Of a stretch of 64,000 nucleotides of DNA, positions 33,201 to 48,200 are shown piece by piece. The translations under genes and the position numbers were made by a program. The stretch spans positions 3,454,832 through 3,518,831 of the forward strand of contig NC_079205.1 of assembly GCF_026745355.1 (NCBI RefSeq), written 5' to 3'. Positions within the stretch are counted from its first letter, which is position 1, and every line of letters begins with the position of its first letter. The DNA is from Beta vulgaris subsp. vulgaris. Lineage: Eukaryota > Streptophyta > Magnoliopsida > Caryophyllales > Amaranthaceae. The notes beneath the pieces are model-generated. The model was not told where the DNA came from and did not search any database. It was given only the letters and a program-made list of their open reading frames with translations.

Positions 33201-36200
33201 GATTCCATCAACATCAAGCATTATGCCATTTCTACAGTCATTGACTTAAACAACCAACACCTTATCATATAATCATTCATGGGCCATTTACTAGACTCTT
33301 TAGTACCAGGCCAGCCTCTGGTTTAGTGCAAGAACCATCAATATATCCAAGTTTATTCTTAGCACCTAAAGCCATTCTCACATTTCTACTCCAGTTGAGA
33401 AAATTACCTCCATTGAAGAGCATGGTGTTCAAATGCATCTTAAGATTGTCTGCAATGCTGGACAAGAACAAAGGATCCACATATCCTCCTGCCGTTGCAA
33501 CGTCTTCTTCTTTTCCTGATCCTGCCATCTCTGCTGATATTATGATCTTCAGTTTTGTAAAATATCTGTTGTAATTACCTTACAGCTATAGTACCATGAA
33601 GAAAGGTGAAAGCTCTATGTGAAAATCAATTCTTAGTTTTGAGAGCAATATTTGCTCAGGTATATTTACTCAAAGCCTACACCTCACTTTCTTACATCTT
33701 AACCTAGGGATCCTCTAAAGTGCATCTTATATGCACCACCTTAACCAATTAATGAGAGAGCACCAAACTAAAAGACAAAACAAATATAGAGCTGTATAAA
33801 AACAGATAAGATAAACTAACATGGAGCTAGCTATACAAACAACAAAGCATGGATGGTGGACTAGAGACCACCTTCCTCTACGTGCTCCTGCTCCAAAACA
33901 CAGAGCAAATAAAATCAAACGCAATCCTGTTAAATGAAGAAAAGTAAATAATTTTTTTTTAAAAAAAATGGCAGAACTCAACAGATAACTCCCACGAATT
34001 GCAGCCGAGGACCTCCACTACCATCACATTAAACTTTTTTTTTTTTTAAAAACTACTATTATCTATTAGTTTTTGTTTTGGCAAACACTGTTATATTATA
34101 TGTACATGTTCTTTTATAATTAATATTATGTTCTACATTTATACCTTCATATTCTTTTTTATGTTTATTTTATTTTTGTGATCTTTAAGAGTTTTTTTTT
34201 CTCAAGTCTTATATGCCTATGTTCTTTTATAATTAGAGCGGTGTTCGTTATTTGAAATCTTCATGTTCTTTTTATGTTTATTTTCATTTTTGTGATTTTT
34301 GATAGTTTTTTGTTCATCAAGTTTTGTATGCACATGTTCTTTTATAATCAGTATGATATATTGTGTTTGATGCCTTCATATTCATTTTTTGATAAATAAT
34401 TTCATATTTTATGATTATCTTTGTTTGTTATTTTATATAAATTTTTGTTGCAATGTTCCTTATTTTCTTATATTCTCTAATAAATTTTGTTATAGTATAT
34501 TTTAACTATATAATGACTACGTATAGAGTATAGACTTTAATTTGTGTTAATATCACTATTAAAGAGAATAGCAGTTTATTTTTTCTATTGATTAAAATAA
34601 CGCGGCTTTGGTATGGGGAAGATTAAAGATAGATATTTAATTTTTCAATCAACTATGTTCCCACATTTGCCGGCAACAATTAAGGATACATATCTATTGA
34701 CAGTTAAAAGCTTTTCCTTTCTTTCAGTAAAGTTTTCAACTTTGCGTTTTGCATACAAAACATTGCGTTTAGAAGCAGGTGCACCAAGAGCTGTGTGCTC
34801 TCTGGACTCTGGTCCATCTACTTATTTGCGTACAAAGAATAAAAAACTATGTATGAGAAATACTATGACCAGTATAATTTTGTGATACTTTCTTCAAACT
34901 TAACGAGTATTAGTAAGGAATTTTAGCATATTGGTTTATCACTACATCCCTTAGTAACGTGGGCCATGACCCTACTTTCTTTTCCTTAGTTTTAGCTTAA
35001 GTCAGTTTCTTCTTGTATCTATTTAAGACTTTTTATCTTTTCATTAATGTGATGCAAGCAAGTAACAATTCCTCTTTTCATATTATAAGAAAATGAGAGA
35101 AATAACTTTGAATGTATGATAAATCCAATATATATTATATAAATTTCACACGCTTGCTGATCGAAGTTTTGTAGTAGAGATCGCATAAAAGGAATGAAAA
35201 CTTTTGATGGGTAAATAGTACTCGGTGGACACAAGCTCGCATTAAAGAATGTCTGATCATACATGAGTCTAGCTAGAGTGCTAGACTCATAGACTGTATG
35301 TTTTGAGAAGTGGGATGCAATAACTGAAATTATTTTGAGCTAAATAGCTGGAATGGTTTGAAAAGGTGAGTAATAGCATATTGGTGTTAATTTTTATGGC
35401 GATTATTTATTTTATTCTATGTTTTTGGTCTAAATAACGATTTAGTAAAATTAATATCTTATTCTAGATATCAAATCTAAAAATTTATCACTGATTCAGG
35501 CTATTGCGCTTATGAGGATATTTTAGTTATCACTTCTTAAAATTTTTTAATCAATATCTTATCTTAGGTGTTAATTCTCAAAAAAAATAAGAGTCCGTCT
35601 TTGGTGAGACGATCTCACATTAGTGTTAATATGAGACCGCTGATGTCATGCTGACATTACGCGCGTTCATCAATCCAGCAGTAGAATTATTTAAGCGCTT
35701 GCACCTATTAGTTATGCTAGCCTTAAATTGGTTCTAGGTGAATTAGTTAAGCACTGAAGTAAATTAGTTAAACGCTAAAGTATGTTAGTTAAGCGCTGAA
35801 GTATATTAATTATATCATAAAAATCAGATTATAATGCATTTTATTGCCCATAATGTTTACTGATGCATACAATAAATAAAACTAATGATCTTAAAATCAT
35901 AACGTACTATTGACAGCCCATACTATCAACCCTCAAAGTATAAACCAAATATCAAAACTATAACAATAAAACCATGCATTATTGTTACTGATGAAATTAA
36001 TAAATAATTATTCATATACTATAATTATAATCTTTTACTTATTTTCTAGACTAAAACTATTAGCCATAAAACCGGAACTAAAAAACAAAAAGTCATAACT
36101 AATGTAAAAAACAATAATAACTAAATACCCAAATATCATAACTATTTATCAGAAAACAATAACTAATAGCCAGAATCACAACTATCCACCATAAAACCGT

Positions 36201-39200
36201 TACTTATTAACCACAATTAGTAACTAATAACCTAAAAATCATAACTATATCTGAATATCATATCTATTAAGCAAAAGCTAACTATGAATCTGAATACCAT
36301 AACTAAGAGCCACAAATATATAACTAATTATTAAAATTCCTTAACTAATTGAAAAATTATAACTATAACTTGAAAATGACAAAATCAGTCCCACAAATTC
36401 ACCTTTCATACGAAAATTAACTCACCCATCTAAAATCTGAACCTCAAAAGTTGTCACGAATTACCACGTGAAAATCACATGCCTGAAATGAAATTGCTCT
36501 CAAATTTTTGCCCGTTGCCATGTCTAACAAGCTTTAGTCAACTCCCAACTTTACTATACTCCACTGTTCTTATCACCTCGACGACTGGAGTTTGGAGAGA
36601 GAAAGTAGAGATCAAAGACATTCCTGTAATTTTTCAGGTATGAATTTCTCTAAACGCAAAGATTTGGAAGAAATTAGAAAAGGAAAAAGGGGGAGATCCA
36701 AGAGGATGTTGGAGGAGATTGGGAAAGGTAAGAAAGAGTGTGTCAGTGAAGTAAAAATGGAAGAACAAGAAGGGGAGAGAGAAAGGGGAAGTTGTGGGTT
36801 TTCAAGAGAGGAGAGAGAAATGAAGAAGAAAGATGCCTTAGACCAGTGCAAATTAAGCGCTTGGGCCTAACGCTTGGGCCAGTGCATGCTTCTTAGGTCC
36901 CATTGCTTTATTATGTTGGATTTTGACAGGTCTCACATTAAGACTAACCTGAGACCGTCTTTTATAAGACTTTGTGTATTACTTTCTCCGTGTTTTTATT
37001 CTTGCTACATAGAGAAAGTGGAGGGTTTTTAAGAAAGATAGAGAGAGAAAGTAGGGGACCACCACTTTTTGAATAAAAAAATATTTGTTAAGAAAAAAGT
37101 ATTAGTATTTTAAAAGAGAAGGTGGGGGACAACCAACTTTTTAATAGTATTTTAAGATTTTTATGGTGAAAATGAATCCATTTATGGTATGTAGCATCTA
37201 TTATGACATTTCTATTTAAGGGAAATGTAGCATCTATAAAAAAACGGAGGAAGTAGTATATTATGGCGTGTCAATTCTTATCTTAGTATATTATGACGTG
37301 TCAATTATTTAAATTTTGTTTGTATATCATGACGTGTCAATTCTTTAAATTTTGTTTGTGTATTTCTGGACTCTGGTTATCAATTCAGTTATTTGTCTTC
37401 ACTACTACTATGAACATTTTGGCAGCTGAGAAACTTGGGTTGCAGTCACCATTGCCTTATCTTTACTTGGTGCACACCAAGACCAATGAGTTTTCGAGAG
37501 GTGTCAGCTTTGCGTCCGCAGCAGCTGGAATTCTAAATTCTACTAACAGATGCTTAGACCTCCCTCTCATTGACGGCCTTGATGATGAGATCTCTGTAAC
37601 TCTCTATTTTTATTCCTTGTTAACTCACTAATATATACACTAACAAAAAAGAAATCCTAAGCAATTAACACGTGCTCGACTTAGATCATGAAGCTATATT
37701 ACAACGAAGGGAATCTCTATTTCCTAAAAGAGAAAGAGTAGTTGTATACAATAGATGAAATCCCATCCATTGAGTTTAGGGAAAATTCACACATGAATAA
37801 TTCTAACTTTTATCCATCTTTTCAAAATAATCCCAAATTTGAATTATTTTAAAGTAATTCCAACTTTTGAGGGGACCTTATTAAATTAAGCCAAACTAGT
37901 TCTGTTCCTTATCTGCACTAATCCATTTTAGGTCTATAATATGTTGAAAATTAATAATTCGAATTATTTTGAGAAGGTACCCCCTAAAATTGGAATTATT
38001 CTAAAATAATACAAAGTTGACATTAGTTTGAAAAGACTAATGAAAGTTGGGATTATTCATGTCGATTTTTCCTTGAATTTATCATTCCCAATATTTTGCC
38101 AACTAATAAGCTAACTGACTATGGTATTAAAGTAAGAAATAAAAAACAAAAAATATGAATTGTATAAACTATCATATAAAAATAATGTTGAAAAGAGAAA
38201 GCTTTAATCTCCGAAAGCAAGCATCGTCACCTCAATTAAATTTTTATCAATTATGATGTTCATGGTTAGCACTAGTTTGGGAAAGAGTTTTCACAAACAA
38301 CACTATGTGACTATATCTATTTTTATTGCATATAACTTGTACTAGGATTATTACATTTTACATATATTCTCCCAACCCCCCCCCCCCCCCCAATTAAGTT
38401 AAAAACGATATTCTTCTTTTTTTTTTTTTTTTTGAAAGAAAATACGATATTCTTCTTAGGGTGTGTTTGGTTCATATAATAATATGGGTTTGGAATCAGG
38501 AATGAAATCAAGGTGATATCGGTTTGGAACTTGATACTTAATACCTTGTGTTTGGTTTCATTTAAGAATGAAAAATCTTCTTTTATTTGATACCTAGAGG
38601 TAAGGTATGAGCCATACCCACCTCCCCCATGGGTTTCTAAACCTCATACCTTATGAATTTGAGGTATGGGTTTAAAATTTAAAAATAAGTTAAACAAATA
38701 CTAGGTATGGGTTTTGTTCATTCCAAACTCATACTTCATACCTAAAACTAGTGAACCAAACACCCCTTATAGGTTTTCATTTCTAATTTTGTGTGTGTTA
38801 CAACATGCCTCAGCATTTTACTATTCCTATGGACGAACAAGTAGAATACTACATAAAAACACGTGGAATCTTGGTCGAAAATCTTGGAGAATCGAGAGCA
38901 GCTAAACTCCTATCAGAATCTGTATTCACCATTGTAATTGGAAGCACTGATATCGGGACATACTTTTATTCAAGGTGTGCAAGCGTCACGGAGAGAAGAA
39001 GCCCTCAACAATTTATTGATATAATAGTCATTACTATGAAAAGACACCTTAAGGTACCATAATTCCTCTCTACCATAGTAGGAGTCCAAGTCTATCTAGT
39101 TATTGTAAAAAAAAAGGTAGGAAACTACGGAAGTATTCTCCCATATTCGGTAGGGGACAACTTATTTCATATCATGGCGTTTTTGTGATTTCACTAGCAA

Positions 39201-42200
39201 CTTGATACAATGTAATATTTAGTCGATAGGATTAGATGTAGCCAGGATATGATATAATAACTAATTGATATAATAAGATAATGTCAAGATATGATATACT
39301 AGTCATTTAATACATCAACTAGATTTCAACTAACAATTCTCAAATAAAAATATATGTTTTTTTTTTAATTTATAATTTTTTAATATCACTTTTTGTCATA
39401 AAAATTACTTAAATACCATGATATTGGACCATACTGGATATGGGAATATTTAGTACTCCATTAGTCCCATAATATAGTATCTACTTTATTTTTGGTGGGT
39501 TAAACTTTAAAATTTTTGACCGAATATTCTCATTTGTATATATAAAAAAAACATATTCATGTGAGATCTTGTTAGATTCGTCTCAAGAAATTGAAGATAT
39601 TAAAGGTCAAAGTTACGTCTTGAAAACTGTTTAAAAAAAACAAGCACTATATTATGGGATGGAGGGGTAGAAAACTTGTCATTTTGACACTTGGCTAATC
39701 AATGAGTTGTATAATGAAGATGTTTTTATAATATTTTTCTTCTTCCTGACAGAGGATATATGATCATGGGGGGCGTAAATTTGTTATTTTGGGGATAGGT
39801 CCAATTGGCTGCACACCGTCCGCACGAGTAAATACCAAAAATGAGGCGTGTGATGAAGTTTCAAATTATTGGGCTTCCAAGTATAATCAAGCATTGTTAC
39901 TAGTTTTACGAGATCTCATCTCAGAGTTTCAAGATTTCATATACTCCTACATCAACATCTATGATTTATTTCTCAACATCGTCGAACAAGCAGATTCTTA
40001 CGGTATGAATCCTAGAAATAACAGCATTAAAACCCAAAATAAACTTATACTAATATATTTAAAAGCGTACCTAATAAAGTTTATGTGTCACGTGATACTA
40101 TTTTAAAACTCTAATATAAGTGCTTTATTTCCATGTCATTACTCAATTAAAAATCTAATATTGTGTAATTACAAAGTATTGGACACATGACTTTTGAGAT
40201 GAAAAATGAGAACTTAACCACCAACATAATCCAGAGTAACATCATTGTTTAGTATTTCAAAATAAAATATAATAAGGTATTATAATTATATCTCATTGAG
40301 AGACTTACGGAGGTAGTTAAATCTCTTACACTTTCATGGTTATAAACATAATACTATTGTAGATATATTATCTTACCTCAATTCCTTGTAGAAAGTTAAG
40401 CTATTGTTTTCCTTCCAAAACTTTTAAACTATTGCAATTACTTATCACATCACGACATCAATATTTTTCTCACTGACAAACATTTTGAAAAGTGATAACC
40501 CAGATTACTCACTAGTTTTTAGTATGATAAGGAGTTTATCATATTAAACTAGTTTTTTTTGGCTCGTGGGACGCCCCAAATCAATTACAATTATAAAATA
40601 TAGTATTATACATAAATTTTATAGTTGATTTTATTAGTTTTTTATAATATCTTATCTAGTACAAAATTGAAACATGGATCTTATGGCATCACGAGTTATT
40701 TAAAAACTTCTAAGGAGTTAGAAAAAAAATAACAATTTCAATGAATTAGGGTAAAATAATGTTATTACTTGATAAAAGTGTAGAGATCAAAAGGTTTATC
40801 TATGTCTTTATAATTACATATAATTATAATACTTTATTACGTTTTACTTTGAAACATTAAGTATTAAAATTATAGTGAATTAGTGGTTTAACACTCACAT
40901 TTTGTTTCAAAGGTCTAGTCTTGTGTTTGAATCTTAGTATTAACTGAACATTGTTAATTTTTTTTTAGTGAGATTATAAACATGTGAGAAGAGTGTCACG
41001 TGACACCGTTTCTTTAATGAAAATGCCTTTTAATATATTTGTATAGACCAAAACTCCCCAAGGGTTAACTGCTCATGTGATCCAACAACAAATATGTTAA
41101 AAATAACTATGCCACATGCTGATATGCATTTAATTCGAGTTAACCTCATAATTAGGGGTGCTAATCGAGCGAGTCGATTGCGAGTTGGGGTCTGCTCGTC
41201 TCGACCGAAAATCGACTGACTTGTGCTCAACTCGACTCGAAACTCGTCGAGCACAAAATTTCCTAGCTCGACTCATGCTCGATAAGAATTATTGATGCTC
41301 GACTCGAGCTCGTTAAGCTTGACTGATCGACTCAAACTCATTCAGCTCAACTCGACTTGGGCTCATTATGCTCAACCCAACACAAACCCATCAAGCTCAA
41401 CCCAAACTCTCAAGTGTCATCCATCCCTTTTACAAAGAAAAGAAGCTTTGGTTTTTAGTTTTCAATAAATGTGGGACTTTTGTTTAAGCCACCATCTTTT
41501 TATAAAGTAAAATAGGCTTTGATTTTTTTTGTCTTTCTACCAATGTGGGATAAGTTTTATGCATTGTTTCTCCCCCCTTTCCAATTTATTTACCTTACTT
41601 TCTTTTTAAGTATTTTTTTCCATTCTTATTTCAACAATTTATATAAAAAATTTTAACGAGTTGCTCACGAGCTTATCAAGTCGAGTTGACTCGTTAAGGT
41701 CTCGAGTCGAGCAAATTCGAGTCGAGCATTGACTGAGTATTGACCGAGTCGATCACGAGCTGCTCAACTCGATTAGCACCCTCTACTTATAATAAAGACC
41801 CCAACTTATATTTTGTAGTGTGAATGACCTCTCATCTAACTTTGCACGCATGCATGGAACACACACTAATTACATAACTAAAACTAGTTATTAGGTCCGG
41901 GCTATGCCCCGGGTAAGAAAACATTTCATTTATTAATATAATACTTTATGATAATAACACTAAATACAACTTAGCCTAGTGGTTAAAAATTTAATATATG
42001 TACTTGAGGTCTCGGAATCAAACCCTATGCAATTTCTTAATTTTTTATTATACATGGATTACATGAATTAAAACTCTCTAGGAAGAGCGCCACGTGGTAT
42101 AGTTTCTTGTTTTCGCATACCTTTTAATATATTTGTATAGATAAATTATTCTAATAAGATGCACAGAGAACTAGAGGATAATAAAGCGGCCAAAATGATG

Positions 42201-45200
42201 AAATTTGGTGTGGTTATACGTATTGATACGTATCAATAATCACGTACTATACTTTACTAATATATATAACAAAATAATTATGTAAAATCTTGGTATATTC
42301 ATTTCAAATTTTCAATATAAATATTCACAGAATATCAACATCTCATAATATTTATTAATATCTACCTATAGCTATAGCCTATAAGTATAATTGTTCCGGT
42401 TGTAGAACGGTTGGCAGTCTTAAGAAGAGTCTGCCAAAGAGTGTAGTTGGCGCCTGTTGATGAATAATTACAAGGAAAACCAATATAAACTACCTCGGGG
42501 GGGATGCATGAAAACGCCCTCCGACGTTTAAGTCAGCACGTGTCCACTTAGGATTTAGAGAGATCGAGAAAGTAGAGAGAGAGATAAGAATTGTGAGTGT
42601 GAGATAATGTACCTGGAGAATAATACTAGTGGAATATTTATAGAAGTACTATTCCTATGACAGGGTGCGTAATCCTTTTACATGTGTATGGTTATGATGT
42701 CCTGGTATAAGGGAAGATTCCCCTATTTTGTCTTGTTAGGCGACTGGCAACGACGTTGTTTTTTTTTTTTTTTTTTTTTTTTTTGACATCACGAAAACTT
42801 ACAAACCAATTAAAAAGAAACAAATCTATTGTAACGATAACTATTAGCTGTCATATGAGCTAATTTAACTTGGTCTCTATGAACCTTCAGAAGGTGACAC
42901 CATTGGAGGTTACTGCCTGCTTCCCTTATATCGTTAAGAGTATGGAGGAGCGTTATGTCTACCGTTGAACTATATCCGAGGTATTTGACAAGTAACGCTG
43001 AGTCCGTGAGGATAAGAATTTGGGAGAGGTTTGAAGTACGGACCCATCGTATGGCGGCTAAACAAGCCTTTGCCTCAGTTTGGAGAGCGGAGGAGGCATA
43101 GAGAAAGGAACCATGGCGTTGGTGATGTCCCGTACTCTGAATGATAACCCAAGACATTCCCCCGCATCCCGTTGTTGCGTCCCACGACCCATCAATCTGG
43201 ATTGTGATATCCGGACTGCCAATTTCCCTTTGTCCTATATTGATCATGAGAAACCCTGGTGGAGGACCGATATTAGGGACCGGTGGAGGATTCATCTTGG
43301 GAGTGTCAGTCGCTATGAACCGAGAATGTTGTTGATGACCCTCCCGGATAGAAGCGGTTAGAGCCTCGTTTGTAGCCCTAATCTGGCGAAATATTTGGTC
43401 ATTCCTTATTCTCCAGATAGCCCACAATGTCCCTATGAATTGTAATAGTCAAGAACTTCCGTAGCCATCCTCTTTGATAAATTTGCTAAACCAATATTCA
43501 AGCCAGCTAGGTAGTGGTAGCTGTAAATGCCCCTGCGTAATAATTTGAAGCTCATTACCCTCCCATGCCTCAATAGCAATGGGGCAATCTCTAAATATGT
43601 GGAGATCATCCTCGAAGTCATGTAGGCAGTTTTGACATTGTGCGCTATTTGTTATGTTTCTCTTCTGCAGATTGGCCGACGTGGCCAAACTGTCGTGCCA
43701 GAGTTTCCAAATAAATATTTTCCATTTCGGCATGATGTTCAATCCCCAAAGTTGTCGAAAGAATTTATGTGTCTCTAGAGTTGTCATGCTGTAGATTTCT
43801 TTTTGTTGTTGTTGTAACATCAGTCCGTAACCGGATTTCGTAGAGTAATTCCCCGATTTGGTCGTTGGCCAATAAAGCCTATCTGGTGTATATGTTTTAG
43901 ATGGCAGTTCTATGCTCTGAATATTGCGGGCGTCATGTAACGTAAAAAGGTTAAGTATCCTTCTCGTATTCCAACCCTGTCCCTGTGGTAGTATTAGATC
44001 AGCCACAGTAGTGTGGGCTGCTTGTCGTAGATTAATTTCATCCCGAAAAGTAGGGGTTTTCCCGTTCATCCAGCCATGGGATACCGCTTTTATGGATGAG
44101 CCGTTGCCAACTTTCCAGGCACATGTTCGTTGTAGAGTTTGACTAGCTCTAAGAAGGCTTCTACGCCCCAAGGAAATATTGTGCTTGGAATTACGGATCC
44201 AGGAGCTCTGTTGATTTGTCGACTTAAATACCTTTGCGACCAATAGTAGTGGGTTTTGAATAATTCTCCACACCTTTTTCAGTAGCAGTGCTTTATTGAA
44301 ACATCCAATGTTTCGTATACCTAATCCTCCCTGACCTTTTGGTTGATGAAGAATTTCCTTCCGTTTCCAATGTATTCCTTTCTGAAGATTGTTTTTCCAG
44401 AAAAACCGAACAAGCATAGCGTCCAATTTGTTGGTTATGGTTGCTGGGATCAAACAGATTGATAATTGATTCATAATCGAAGCTACCAGAATAGAGTTAA
44501 TGATGATGAGTTTCGTAGGTTGAGAGAGCGACTTGTGGTTCCATGTTGCGATCTTTTTCGAGATAGTATCCAGGAGGGGTGTAAAGTGTTGTACCTTTGG
44601 CCCCTGAATGTCAATAGGAACACCCAAATATGTACCTAGCGATAGCTTATCTTCCATCTGAAGTGCGTTTTTATAGCATGTTCGTTGATCCATGGTTATG
44701 TTCGGACTGAACTTTACAAAGGATTTTTGTCGATTGACCATCTGCCCCGAGATGGCACAGAATCTAGAAACGATTGTGTTAACCGCTTGACATGCCTCAG
44801 TTGAGGCCCTGAAAAAGAAGAGTGCGTCGTCTGCAAAAAATAGATGAGAGATAGTCGGTCCTTGTCTCCCTATTTTAATCCCCTGAAATTTTCGTAAATC
44901 TGAAGCTAATGTAGTCATTCTTGATAGGATATCCATGCAGAATAGAAAAAGGTACGGTGACAGTGGATCCCCCTGACGTAGACCACATTTCGGCTGGAAG
45001 GAGTCCGTTGCCATCCCGTTAATCAAAACTCGATATGACACTGATTCCATACATTGTTGGACGAGCCTTAACCAATAAGCAGGAAAACCATAAGCGCCCA
45101 GAGTCTTAAGGATGAACGCCCAGCTGACCCGGTCATACGCTTTATTCATGTCTAATTTCAGTGCAGCTAAATGTCGGGGTCCCGATCTTTGTTTATTAAT

Positions 45201-48200
45201 AATATGGGATAATTCATGCGATATCAAAATGTTATCATCCATGTGCCTCCCCGAAACAAAGGCATTCTGGTATTCTGCTATCAGATTGGGCAAACTACGC
45301 TTCATCCTGTTGACCATGCATTTGGCAATACATTTATAAATGACATTGCATAAGCTGATTGGCCGAAACTGACTTACCTCCTCCGGGGGAGTAACTTTCG
45401 GAATTAACACCAAGAGTGTTCGATTCCATTCTCTGAGAAGATGTCCAGTAGTGAAGAACCTTTTTACTGCTTGGATTACGGAAGACCCGATAACCTCCCA
45501 GTGGATATGATAAAATTCAGCCGGGATACCATCCAGCCCAGGTGATTTTCCATTTGCAATATCAAAGATCGCATCTTTAATTTCCTTATCCGTTATTGGA
45601 GAGACCAACTCTTGAGCCTCCCTATTAGAGATTTGAGGTAAATTGAGTTCTCGAAGTACTAGATCGATCATTTCTCCGTCCGGAGAGTTGGATGAAGAAA
45701 CCCCGGTATCCGCTTGGTACAGATCTTTGAAATAAGATTGGATCATATATGCTATTTCTTCATTGTTTTCGACCCAATCTCCTGTCGAAGATTTTAACAT
45801 ATAAACAAAGTTTTGGTGTTTTCTTTGCTTCAATAAGTTGAATAAAAACTTCGAGGGGATATCACCTAATTGCAAATAACGATCTTTGATTCGTTGTTGC
45901 CAATATGATAAAGCGAGTGAAGCTTCGCTCATAATTGAACGGTGATGCTTGACTAACTCAATTCCTTGAGTTATGGATTGTACCTGGTTGCCATGGAATT
46001 GGAGCTCATTGAAAACATGCTGCCAATTTATACCCCAAAATAGCCTTTTATCTAAACACCATGCCTTTAATCTTTTACGTAGCAAATCCATCCTCCGAGC
46101 TAAACTGTACATTTCCGAACCTACTATTCTTAGATGCCAGATTTCATGAATTATTCCTATTACCTCCGGGAATGATAAGCACCAATTCTCTATCTGATAA
46201 GGTCTTAGCGGTTTGGATGACCGTGGCGACGTATGAAGCCAGATTGGTGCATGGTCTGACTGTATTATGGGAAAATTCTGAATAGTGGCCAAAGGAAATT
46301 CCTCCAACCATTCATCGGATGCGTAAGCTCTGTCTAACCTTTCCATTATGAGATCCAAATCACTTCTGTTATTCGACCATGTGTATCGAGGACCATAAAA
46401 CGGTATATCTCTTAGATGAAGGTCATGTTTCCAGGTGATGAATTCTTCCCAACCCCTAATTAGTGAAGCGCCCCCAATTTTATCCGTGTATGCATCCACT
46501 TGATTTATATCCCCAATGATTAAATAATTTGTGTATTGTTGTAAGAGTTGTGTCAATTCTGCCCATAAAGCCGGCCTTTGATCAGTTTGAGAATTCCCAT
46601 ACAAGAAAAGGCAGTGCCACATCTTCCCATTTATTGCAGTTATTTTACAGAAAACATAGTTCCTAGAGCGAGCCACAACATCCATTGCAAAAGGACCCCA
46701 ACAAAAAACCGCTAGACCACCCCTAGTGTCCACTGCATCGACACCGCAAAACATGGAAGGACTAGTTGATCTAAGTACATTTGCTACCTTATTTACAGAC
46801 ATTTTCGTTTCCTGCAAAAATAAAAACGTTGGGTGATGGCTCGAGATGAGCCATCTAAGATATGGAATTGTCGGACTAGTTTTATCATTTAGTCCTCGAC
46901 AATTCCATGCCATGACATTCATGATGAGTTTTGTGGTTGATTAGGGTCAACCACGTCCCTTGAAATAGCATTTTTTGGATTACCTACAGCCAAGCTTAGA
47001 TGAATGATCATGTCGTCGTCCAGGTTTTCAGGAATATTTCCCTCTTGTGATCTAGTTGGTGATGTGGTTTTGTTTTTCTTTGGAATCCACTTGCTAATAT
47101 CCTGGGAAGCCGACGTGATCGCTCTCCTTTTGTTGCCTTTGTTTCCAGCAAGAGCCTCATCTGGTACAACTCCGAATGCTAGTGCCATCTCCACATCCGT
47201 GATGGTTTTACTACGAACTTTTGAACTATTTGGCCCTCTAAGAATGTTGAACCCGCCCTTGGCGTCCCATTCTTCCATCCTCCGTTTCTGTCTTTTTATT
47301 TTAACTTGCCTTTCGTCCCCTCCAAATCTGAAAAAAGAGTCCACTGATTGACTTTTGGCGCAGGGTGCATCACGTCTCCGTTTTCCTATGAACATGTCAG
47401 TTGAGACAGGAAGTGCAATAAAAGTATTTCGAGCACTTGCATCAGGATGATGTTGTTGAGTTTCAGCACTAGTTCTTTGATCCTCTAAAGGGGTTGTTGG
47501 AGGATAGAGGTCCTCAGCATTCCCTGACTCATTCTCATCTCTTATTATGTCCTTATTTGCCTGAAGTAGTGGGTTAAAGGAATCTGCAATTGGTGGGGGG
47601 GATATACGAAACCTGCTATTAATGAGATGGGATATGTTGCGTAGTTCTTCGAGATCACTACTGGACTCCATAAAATCCATTTGAGCCTGACCTTGTTCAC
47701 CTTCCAAATATCCATGCAACGAGTTAAGGGCCTGGACTTGTGCTCTGTCCACCCAGTTACTGGGCCCTGCTTCTTGGGGCCCTGGTGGTAGTATAGGCCA
47801 TCCATCCACTACTAACCCTTCCAGCATATTCAGCAGCAGTCTTGACTGGTCCCTTGCTTGAGGATCTGGGTTATGAGGTCTAGTGTTCCCAAAAGAACCG
47901 CATAGATTTCGAGCCAGTTGAGCGGACCTATTAGCCCATTGAGATATACCGAGCTGCTGGAACATAGACCTGTTCTCGTTTGTTGGTTGATTTGTATGAG
48001 ATACCTGCGAACTATGAGCGTCAGACGAAGAGATATTGAGAAGGAGGTTTAGATCTATTGTCCTGATGTTGGAAATGGATCTGGCCTGGACTTCATGAGG
48101 GTCTATTCGGGAGGCGCCTGGTGCTGGACTTAAGCCAATTCTTCGCCCAGGGAAGGGAGTTACATTTTCCTCCCACCTGATTGGGGTTTGGTTTCCCATG

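Larger units (their letters stand above)
27927..34896 (-). mobile_element. Ty1-copia retrotransposon with both LTRs, nested in GDSL intron 1
   Basis: The 3' LTR is 27927-28225 and the 5' LTR 33597-34896 (enlarged by an insertion). Both are bounded by TGAAGAAAG...CTTTCTTCA, and the 5-bp TSD AACTT is on both sides (27922-27926, 34897-34901). Right to left: gag (33528 to about 32400), protease [12 protein letters not shown], pre-integrase domain (31930-32196), LGHCSLSKM zinc-finger part and [11 protein letters not shown]. Integrase follows (30126-30600), then RT (VYVDVLLL near 29200; the second Asp of the active site is lost) and RNase H (28320-28721). A C/G-rich polypurine tract sits at about 28226-28245. 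Many frameshifts; inactive. It is antisense to the host gene. Confidence 0.85.

Noticed and set aside
36592..36870. Lys/Glu/Arg-rich 92-codon frame
   Set aside because: Purine-rich low-complexity DNA inside a transposon gives such frames by chance on one strand and Ser/Leu-rich ones on the other.
38376..38391. C16 run as a G-quadruplex regulator
   Set aside because: A single uninterrupted run in an intron, probably unstable homopolymer; no further G-tract arrangement.
43449..46922. Host reverse-transcriptase gene
   Set aside because: Poly(A) tail, exact TSD and adjacent ORF1 show it is a LINE, not a domesticated gene.
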